Below, one piece after another: positions 56,201 to 64,000 of a stretch of DNA of 64,000 bases. The notes below the pieces were generated by a model that was not told the origin of the DNA, did not search any database, and worked only from the letters and a program-made list of their open reading frames with translations. The stretch is from the NCBI RefSeq assembly GCF_040954645.1, contig NC_092806.1, positions 131,215,151 through 131,279,150 of the forward strand, in the 5' to 3' direction. Both the position numbers and the translations under genes were made by a program. Position 1 is the first letter of the stretch. Each line of letters opens with the position of its first letter. The stretch comes from Diabrotica undecimpunctata (taxonomy: Eukaryota; Arthropoda; Insecta; Coleoptera; Chrysomelidae).

Positions 56201-57410
56201 CAATTCGCAAACTCCATTCTCCTTGCTGCTGATACACACATCGGAAAACAGTCATTTCAGCTGAACGAAAAAGTGTCCCATGGTGGAACTCCTCTTGCAA
56301 AGACGCTGTGCAGTAGCAAAAACCTGCTCTAAAAATTTATAGTAGAAACAAATGTGAGGAGAACATTACTACACTAAAAAGAGCAAGAGCAAAATCTAGA
56401 CACACTATTAAATTAAGTAAGAAAACTTCATGGAGACAATATATCTCCTCCATAAATGAAAATACTGGCCCAAGCCAAGTTTGGAAAAAAATTGGACAAA
56501 TACAGAGAAAAAAAAATAATCTTAAAATATCCAATCTATTTTTTAATCAAATGGTTTTCATTGACAATCAAGAGATAGCCAAGATTCTGACAGAAAATTT
56601 TGAAAAAAAATTTCGCAACAAATCTGGATCTAACCCTATATACTCTTCTCTTCCTTCACCATTTCCTTATTCATCCACAGTTTCACAAGATACCAATTAT
56701 CTGAACTCTCCTATAACCTATTCCGAATTAAAATCGGCACCCAAATCCTGTAAAACACAGCTGCTGGCCTTGATAACGTTCCCTACATACTCTTAAAGAA
56801 ATTGTCACCTTTATGTCCATATAAACTTCTAGAGATATATAATAAAATATGGCTTTTCCACAAGTTCCCGAATGAATGGCGAATGTCAATAGTATTACCA
56901 ATAATTAAAAAAAATTAGCTACCTGGCTCTGCCCCCGATTCTTATAAGCCTATCTCTCTTACCTGTTTACCATGTGTAAAATACTTGAAAAAATTATCAA
57001 TACACGTCTTATCTGGTATTCCGAAAGAACAATCTGGCTTTCGACGACACACATCCACTCGCGACAATCTTGTCCTTCTCCAGAGTGACATCGCCATGTC
57101 AATAAATGAAAAGTATCAAGTAACAGCTGCCGTCATTGGCATAAAAGGGGCATTCGACATGATTAGTTGACAAGCTATAATCGCCAAGCTTAAGCAACAT
57201 AATATCACCAAAAATATATGTCATTTCATACCTAATTTTCCCTTCAAACTCTTCAAAGTTTCTGTAAATAGTGTCTTCTCTTCTCGTCTCCTGATGACAT
57301 CAGATGTTCGGCATATCTGTCAAACATATCAGTGCCAACTAACAGTGAAACACATTCTTATCGAATGTAATCAATGCAGTGCAGTAAGACCAACCAGATA
57401 GACAGAGTTC
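53230..57410 (+). pseudogene. I/Jockey-type LINE, ORF1 and decayed ORF2, interrupted
   Basis: ORF1: NSTQPSTSTQTNSNSNPK, then SPAKRILILNICPSIPNS. After the nested LINE: LKNIGIQLAASVTFV, DAHIMSFRRITFVIPDRED, FRIFLSTDRLECFLSKLTGH (zinc-knuckle region), then a Ser/Pro-rich linker and LEIESIPVNDKTTPAIIMD. ORF2 endonuclease pieces: GIICLQETNAKNSKLP, LYVPPNYAFKEEELLNLIFE, VEDFNAHNVLWGSNH. RT blocks: IPKEQSGFRRHTSTRDNLVL and AAVIGIKGAFDMIS (motif A, diverged). The rest of RT is deleted and the end shows CQLTVKHILIECNQCSA, the C-terminal Cys/His region. Many stops. Confidence 0.75.
53560..54378 (-). pseudogene. RTE-like LINE inserted in ORF1 of the I/Jockey-type LINE
   Basis: A 276-codon minus ORF (54366-53536; its last codons belong to the host element) starts just at RT motif C: YMLSFADDQVVIAQDQDDLS, then KDKLKYLGFIITKRATTEEE, QIYKTLVRSIMTYGAENWII, LKWYGHVRLTSDSRWIKRIT and KRGRPRKSWRNEVDDAMSKR. 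It is 5'-truncated at motif C. ORF1 of the host element stops at one side and resumes at the other, proving insertion. Flanking runs TTCCATCCCG and TTCCATACCG with CTAATCGA look like a diverged target duplication. Confidence 0.8.
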
Positions 57411-57429
57411 TTCAGTTTTTCAGAAAAAT

Positions 57430-59010
57430 ATTCTTCTTAGAGTGCCATATCCCTACGGAACGTCGGCGACTACCATGCTTATAATATTTTTATACTGATC
57501 TCGGTCTTGCGCTACGTGTAGCAATTGGTCCGCTGTCAAACCTGTCCACTGCCGCAAATTACTCAACCAAGAGAGTTTCTTCCGTCCTATCCATTTCTTT
57601 CCTTCGATTTTACCGTTGAGAATTAGCCGAAGGAACTCATATCTTGGTCCTCTGATTATATGTCCAAGATATTCTAGTTTACGCCTCTTAATAATATTTA
57701 ATAGAGTTCGTTGATGTCCCATTCTTCGAAGAACTTCTTCGTTTCTAGTTCTGCTAGTCCATGGAATTTTTAGTATCCTTCGATACAACCACATCTCAAA
57801 CGCCTCGATTTTATTCATGATATCGGCGTTTAAAGTCCAAGTTTCACATCCATACAAAAGTACAGACCACACGTAACATCTTGTAAACTTTTCACGGATT
57901 TCCAAATTTAATGAGTTATTGGATAATAGAGGCTTGAATTTTTGAAATGAGTTTCTTGCCTGTTCAATTCTACATCGAATTTCGAAGGATGGATCTAGAT
58001 TTTGGGTAATCCAACATCCAAGGTATTTGAATCTCTGAACTCTCTGCAGCGGTTGTTGGTTTAATATCAGTTGGGTTGCGCCGATATCCACTTTACTGGT
58101 CACCATGTATTTAGTTTTATAGATATTTATCGACAGTCCCCAATTTGTACATTCCATGTCAACTCTATTGATTAGCTCCTGCAGATCGTCGATGTTTTCA
58201 GCTAGAATCACAGTATCGTCGGCGTACCGTATATTGTTAATTATTTCTCCTCCTATGATAATTCCTTTTTGATCTTTTAAAGCTTCCCTAAATAGATTCT
58301 CAGAATACACGTTAAAGAGGGTGGGAGATAGTATACAGCCTTGTCTTACGCCTCGTTCAATACTGATTGGCTTTGATTCTCTGTTGTTGCTATTAAAAAT
58401 GCCTTTTCAAAATCAATGAAGCACATATATACGGGTTTTCTTACCTCCCAACATCGTTGAAGGAGTGTTTGCATAGAAAATAGTGCTTCTCTAGTTCCAA
58501 GGCATCTCCAGAACCCGAACTGCTCTTGACTAATTATTTCTTCGCACTTGTTGTTAATTCGGTTTAGAAGAATATGCAACAGTATTTTAACGGCATGGCT
58601 CATTAAACTAATGAGTCTACAATCGCTACATTTCTTAACGTTTGGTTTCTTAGGTAGAGGAATAAAGATCGATTTTAGCCAGTCCGATGGAATTTCACTG
58701 GTATCATATATTTGATTGGAAAGTACAGTGAGTTCTTTTATATTGTCATTTGAAAGTAATTTTAGCCATTCGCTGTATATTTGATCTGGTCCACTGGCTT
58801 TGTTGGTTTTGGCTTGGTGTATGGCTTTTTCCACTTCAGCGTTTAAGATTGATGGTCCTGTATTTGCACTTAAGTTAGGTAGTGATCCTCGATCATCCTT
58901 AAATAATGCTTTAATGTAGTTTTCCCATTCCTCCATTACTTCGTCTTCTAGGGATAGTGCATGACCTTCATTATTCGTTAATGTTATGGGTGTATTTCTT
59001 TTGTGTACTG
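57430..59010 (-). pseudogene. RTE-like LINE, RT with an internal deletion
   Basis: From the top: MEEWENYIKALFKDDRGSLP, KTNKASGPDQIYSEWLKLL, SDWLKSIFIPLPKKPNVKK, RLISLMSHAVKILLHILLNR, QEQFGFWRCLGTREALFSMQ, VYMCFIDFEKAF (motif A, truncated). A deletion removes the part after motif A, then IERGVRQGCILSPTLFNVYS (motif B) and the 285-codon ORF 58310-57453 with INNIRYADDTVILAENIDDL (motif C), CYVWSVLLYGCETWTLN and LEYLGHIIRGPRYEFLRLIL. Apart from the deletion it is very well preserved. Confidence 0.85.
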
Positions 59011-59229
59011 TAACTTCTTTTATTTTCTTATGTGTGTTAAATTCGTATCATCAGAAAAATATTATTGTATCATAAACTCTAAATTATTTTTATATGACAA
59101 TGCTACTAAACCTCTTGTAATGTCGTTTGTACTGGCCCCCGTGCGAGTGGCCATAGTTGCCGAGCACATAAATGTAAATAAAAAATTCTTGTTTGTGTCA
59201 AAACATTAACTGTTTCATTTTTCGGCAAA

Positions 59230-59434
59230 TTAGGGCAAGGGATTAATTACTCTGTATGTATTTTCTGATTGCTCTATAAAATTGTTACCTGACATTTTCT
59301 TCTTGAACAAATTAACAATTTTACGTTGGGTTCGATACGAAAATACTAGTTTGTCCGAATTTCTAGTTTGTACGACATTTCGACTGATTTCTGACTCAAC
59401 CTCGTATTGCAATTGAGTGATATTTTCAGGATGC
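59230..59434 (-). CDS. possible last exon of an unknown gene
   Basis: A TTTTTAG acceptor at about 59441-59435 precedes a clean 67-codon frame: HPENITQLQYEVESEISRNV, SYRTQRKIVNLFKKKMSGNN and TYRVINPLP, then a stop. No family recognised. An AATAAA on the minus strand lies at about 59021-59016. It could be a real terminal exon, part of the neighbouring element, or chance. Confidence 0.3.
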
Positions 59435-59897
59435 ACTAAAAATTGTTTTCAAGAATAAATTGATACCAATTATGGTATGTGTTATCTAAAAAATAAACAA
59501 AGAGCACAAAGGACAATATTACAACATGATAGTTTAAAAAAACCGTTTAGGTGTTACTATAATAATTAATTATGAACATTACGAGGTTGCTGCACTTTAA
59601 GTAGATATCAGGTCACGTAGTTACGTGGTTGTTACGTTTATCTAAAAACACTAACTAATTCCATTAGAAATACTACCACGTCATAAGAAACATCAGAATT
59701 CTCAGAATTCACAATTAATAAATGAACAACTGATGATTTTAACAAATTATAATCTATACGAACCCAATGTTGATGTATAACAACTACTTAGTTATTGAAA
59801 TAATAAATTTTCACAAAAATATTCTTAAAATTTTACAAAATAAACAAAAATGTAAATTATCATCTATCATGACCAAATGTTTAAGCATAATAACTAA
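59435..59897. other. AT-rich stretch
   Basis: No gene recognised; it may be the 3' end of the element that carries the next gene. Confidence 0.3.
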
Positions 59898-61967
59898 TTA
59901 TTGAAATAATAAATTGTCATAAAAATGATGATAATCTTGAGGTATACACTGCTTTAAACTTTGCAAATCCAAATATTTCCGTTCGGTTAATTTTAAGCAT
60001 GCATGATATAGATCAGGAATTTCTTCATTGTCCCAATTTATTCGCCTTGGCAGAAGTTTCCATTCATCGGCATATGTTAATTTGTAGAACGTACCATCTG
60101 AATTATATTTTAAACATTTTAGATCTGTAACACAAGGATCTCCTGTTTTTACCCCTGGACGGATAGATGAATAGTATTTTAATTTAGAATAGTCTTTAAA
60201 GAAATCATGTTGGATGTAGTGCACCTTGTATGGAATTCCACTTGTTTTAGATTTCTTTATAAGTTGAACATAATCAACTGGTACGAATAACTCTTTATTC
60301 TTTTTTTTTTCTCTCGATGTTTGCGTGAACTGAGTCACACTCCATTTGCGTATGGCCAACAGTGAGATATTTGTGTATAACTTCCATGTTATACATTTTT
60401 GCAAAGTGTTGCAACGTGTTAGATAACGTAACATTCCTATTTTGAGCGCTACAGCCATCACTATACATAACAACTGGTAAATTGTTTTTCTCCAATTCAT
60501 TTTCTAAAAAGTGCATAACACAAGAAGAGAAAATGTTGCTGTCTAGCCCACCTTCCCCTTCGTGCCAAACATAAAATACCACTAATGAGTTTTTTAAATT
60601 AAATATGGTAAATTGGTGACATTCCAACTTTTGTTTAAAATATTGTGCTCCAGCAGGTATAAGTAGAACTAATTGCACAGCTTGCAAATCCATTGTAAAA
60701 CAATTAATTTCACCATTGATAGCTTTGGTTTTATCAGTTTGCTTCTCAATCCTTGCTCTGTCTTTTGCAGCAATATGTTGCTCATAAGTATATTCATCTA
60801 TATCTTTACATGTTTTGTATGAATAACAGGTATTGCACTGGTCCTTTTTTGGCCGAAATAATCCTATTTGCATTTCGTGGACCAAACAAAATATAGCTTC
60901 CCTTATCCAAGTTTTTGTCGAAGCAATACTTTTCAAAATTTCTATACACCTCTTTCATCGAGGTATAATTTATATCTAAAAAGAGTTTTTCCGTATTTTG
61001 CCGACAGTAATGTGCTGGCATTTTTGGCAAATTGTTTAAAAAATGTGATCCCTTTTTATAACATCTGCTGGTCTAACTTTTTCTTTGGTATTTAGAAGGT
61101 TTGGTATTTCATAGTCATTTGATTCTTTAACCACTTTAAAACAGACCATTCACCAACGGCAAGGGTTGATAAAAACATTGGTTTGCAAACCATTACCAAC
61201 TTGTTATCAACTTTCAAATTGTACAATAAAGTTTGACTTCTTTTTGTACTGGCTCCTCTCCTTTGTTGAACTGGATGTTTGTTAACTAAAACATTGACCA
61301 ATGCCTTTCTTTGACTCCATGTCATGTTACTCCAAAATGATTTACAGATCTCAACTCTCTGACAGTCTGATATTGTGTGGCACAAGTTCTTTGATTTTTT
61401 ATTCGGTAAACATTTGCACCTTCCTTGAACTGTTCTTTCATTTCGCTTTCGTACCCCACATGTTTTTCCTTTTATTCTTTCAATACTGTAGTAACTTTTA
61501 CCCTGCTCTCTTGCTAGCTTTCTTCTATTTGTTTCCCAATTAGAGGGTTTTCCTTGTCCCTTTTTTGATCGTTTTTTTGTCAAAGTTCCTGTTGTCTCAT
61601 CTAATTTCTGTTTTAATGAGACATTTACGTCAGATTCACTGCCAGAAGTGTACTCATCTTCAGAAGAATCGTTTTCGTAAGAACTTGAAGTATTCCAATG
61701 ATCCTCAATAGGAGTGAAGTTTATTGAAGCGCCACAGCTAACAAAGCTGCAAAAAATAAAATATCTCGAATTACTTCCGCAAATAAGCACAATCTACAGA
61801 TTTTACAAACAACATGGCAACGCCGCGATGAGCAGATCAGGATCAGATCATGAAATTTACCACAAGTAGTTCTAAATCCTTTAAAATTTACATTAACGGA
61901 ATTAACACAATCTCACTATACAGAGAAACGAACTTCGTACTTACCGCGCTTGATACAGATCCTTCAT
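59898..61967 (-). pseudogene. uncharacterised DDE-like (DUF7869-type) gene, frameshifted, two exons
   Basis: A tiny first coding exon (61967-61945, MKDLYQA plus two bases, donor GTAAGT) joins in frame to a second at 61746 (acceptor TTTTTTGCAG): FVSCGASINFTPIEDHWNTS, an acidic Ser/Glu stretch, a basic KKRSKKGQGKPSNWETNRR and Cys-rich RCKCLPNKKSKNLC. After frameshifts: PAHYCRQNTEKLFLDINYTS, KKDQCNTCYSYK, INCFTMDLQAVQLVLLIPAG, LPVVMYSDGCSAQNRNVTLS, LTVGHTQMECDSVHANIERK. A slip in a poly-A run (about 60300) precedes NKELFVPVDYVQLIKKSKTS to the stop at 59898. MDLQ, YSDGC and the Glu after VGHTQMECD look like a D-D-E/D RNase H-fold triad (inference). The family is common and multi-copy in insects. 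Confidence 0.7.
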
Positions 61968-62145
61968 TGTTTTCCTTTCTTCCCACTAATTTAACTATTC
62001 TCAAAGTTCTTGCACTGAGTTTATTCATTTTTAATCAACAACACAAAGAACAGAAGATTCGGTAAAGTACAACGAGGACACTCACCGTAAACAGTTAAAA
62101 ATGCAGTGTTGCCTCTGTCTCTTATCAAAATTGGTAATAAAACCA

Positions 62146-62163
62146 AAGAATATAGACGCTTAT
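62146..62163 (+). other. terminus matching the nested element at 22010
   Basis: CCAAAGAATATAGACGCT (62146-62163) equals the first 18 bases of the left end of the 22010-23054 element. The sequences then diverge, and no matching right end was found in the remaining window. Confidence 0.5.
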
Positions 62164-62258
62164 AGAAGAATTGTAAATTGTTATTTTTGAAAGTTAGCAA
62201 AAAGTGGGACATAGATAAGGAAAAGTGGGACGAGTGGAACGCACGTGTTACCACTAAG

Positions 62259-62850
62259 GAGCGGTCATGTCAGCTGTGGCTCCGCTGTGGCTCTACCATT
62301 GGGCGCGTTCAGCAGACGGAGCAGCTACCGCTCCGCTACTTCCGAATCCATCGGTTAGCGCTGGACCAAATGTCATAAGTCAAAACCTGCTGGATTCCGC
62401 TACCGCTACCTTATCTGTCAATGTCAAATAATTTGTCATTTTAAAAATTAAATATTTTTGTTCTTTGTTTACGTTTGTCAGTAGATTACCAATTTAGCTT
62501 GACTTTTAAATATTATTTAACTTTACGTCACATTCATATAATAGGAATATAGAAAGGAATGACATAATTAGAGTATTAGTGGAAGAACTTGCGGACGAGG
62601 AAAATAATATCCAGCTAATTGGAAATGTTGTGGATCAGTTGACACAAAATGAAGAATTAGAGCTAAATAATGTTGAGAGAGCTCAAGTGCCTCCTAATCA
62701 AAATTTTTATGAGGAAACCATTCACCAATAATATATGGGAGATCTTTTTGTAAAGCATTTTCGCATGAGTAGGGAATGTGATGAAGTAGGTTTTAGTAAA
62801 GATTATTAGTTCTTTGAAAACTACATATAAATATTTTAGGTAATTACTCA
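62259..62850 (+). pseudogene. possible PIF/Harbinger-like element, N-terminal fragment
   Basis: GGAGCGGTCATGTCAGCTG, preceded by TAA, starts a stretch of repeated GGAGC/GCTCC motifs. From 62563 a frame reads NDIIRVLVEELADEENNIQL, then NFYEETIHQ and, after a stop, DLFVKHFRMSRE. The last phrase resembles the (F-x-x-H-F-R-M) region of Harbinger-type nuclease N-termini. Weak evidence. Confidence 0.35.
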
Positions 62851-63775
62851 GCAACTAGGAAATTTAGGAGTTATACCCATTTCAATTCAATACCCTACAA
62901 TTCCTTTAGATAAAAAGTGGAACATCTATTAATGTGGCGAAAAGGCAAATAGAATGATGATACTTGTATATATTTTGGTTCATTAATATTTATGTTATAT
63001 TTACAAACTTTTCTTATTTGGCTTATAAACACACTTTCCTCTGTAAAATAATTAATTTTAATAAAACAAAAGCTACTAAAAATATATCATTTTATTTACA
63101 ACATTTTACAAGTTTTATTTACAGTGCTATAAATGTAGTTAATACAATAAACTGATTTGGAAGAACAATATATGAATAGTATGATTACAAAAAAAAAATA
63201 ACATATACAGTCACAAAATAAGATAACAAATCAATTCAGAAAAAGTCACAAGGTATAATGGTATTAAGTTATCTAATGCATGCAGATAATGTAACACTAA
63301 ACACAATACAAAAGCTGAAGTCGAAAGTATTACAAAGTTGGATCAGAATTATGACTTTTGAAGGGGAAAACTGATAGATTAAAAATTTGGAGCTTCTTTG
63401 AAGAGTTAGCTAATAGAAGAGTTCTGGGAGTAAAGCTGTTATAAGAGTAATTGAATCTATGAAAAGAATATAAAAAGTCTGCACATACCTAGTTGCAATA
63501 TTGGAGAATAATAAACAAATATTTTGGAGAGAAGTTTGAAGCAGGTGCACAGGCTGTTGATAATTTTAAATAGAACTATTAAGTCTCTTTGATTTCTATA
63601 TACCTCAAGAGAAGTTCAGTATACATTCTAATGCAACATATTCACAGTATACATGCATCCATACAATGGCATGACAGAAAATTGGACAGTCTTAAGTTTC
63701 AGTTTAGATGCAATGTAATAGGGGGACAAAACTGTAGACCAGTAAATGAAAAGGGATCTAACCATGGAGAAGGAG
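62851..63775. other. AT-rich stretch
   Basis: No recognisable gene or repeat. Confidence 0.35.
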
Positions 63776-63776
63776 A

Positions 63777-63998
63777 TCAAATAGCAGAGATGTAAGAAAA
63801 ATCTTTGATGGTTCTCTTCACAAATCCAAGTAGCTTCATAGATTTCTGTATTGTTGTGGAAATGTGTGATTTATAGTTAGAGTCAAAGTTCACACCTAGA
63901 TCCTTGGTTTCAAAAGTAGAATATATGGTTAAATTGTGTTTACTATATTCGAATATTATTGGGGGATGAGGAAGGTGCAAATGAAAACTTCTAAAATA
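63777..63998 (-). pseudogene. LINE reverse transcriptase thumb fragment (Jockey/CR1-like)
   Basis: The minus strand reads HNLTIYSTFETKDLGVNFDS and NYKSHISTTIQKSMKLLGFV, then KRTIKDF. K-D-L-G-V-x-F-D-S...H-I is the post-palm block of Jockey/CR1-type reverse transcriptases. It continues off the right edge. Confidence 0.65.
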
Positions 63999-64000
63999 TG

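Noticed and set aside
59003..59209. Plus-strand 68-codon ORF
   Set aside because: No motif, no splice context, and it overlaps the 5' edge of the minus-strand LINE.
46081..64000. The missing N-terminal exon of the aldolase
   Set aside because: I looked on the minus strand for the GTMGNL- and GDDVYGEDPT-type blocks and saw none; it may lie beyond the window or be too short to spot by eye.

Overview
This window looks like AT-rich nuclear DNA of an insect, probably a beetle. The order is my inference from the repeat families and is unverified. There are no operons, ribosome binding sites or dense genes. Instead there is one spliced host gene with large introns, packed with decayed transposable elements.

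Host gene. On the minus strand, from about 46.08 kb down to 6.46 kb, I can assemble five consecutive coding exons of a low-specificity L-threonine aldolase: 46080-46006, 36714-36545, 31389-31169, 19542-19406 and 17645-17353. Every junction has an AG acceptor and a GT donor and the reading phase is kept. A second, diverged copy of the last exon, with its own acceptor in the same phase and its own stop, lies about 11 kb downstream at 6746-6460. The N-terminal exon or exons (roughly 70 residues) were not found and probably lie beyond the window.

Layout. 0-6.1 kb: piggyBac, Helitron, IS630/Tc1-type transposase, LINE and Copia remnants. 6.1-17.6 kb: the two alternative last exons with LINE copies, a Penelope-like element (GIY-YIG plus a hammerhead motif) and an RNase H fragment between them. 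17.7-31.4 kb: introns full of LINE pieces and a three-level nest (a tRNA-related SINE holding a TIR element with an 8-bp duplication, which holds a TIR element with a 5-bp duplication). 31.6-46 kb: two LINE copies, a pogo-like transposase split by a LINE with a 13-bp duplication, a hAT derivative, and a 2.9-kb TIR element carrying a decayed gene of an uncharacterised multi-copy insect family. 46.1-53 kb: a LINE with an inverted 5' part, a second hammerhead motif, microsatellites and a 115-bp tandem repeat. 53-64 kb: an I/Jockey-type LINE interrupted by another LINE, an RTE-like LINE, a decayed intron-containing DDE-like gene, and fragments.

Most elements carry frameshifts or stops, so little besides the aldolase is likely to be functional. 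The strongest observations are the paired last exons, the inverted LINE copies flanking one aldolase exon, the TIR-bounded uncharacterised gene, the nested SINE/TIR structure and the hammerhead-bearing Penelope copies. Family names come from recognising protein motifs by eye; no database search was run.
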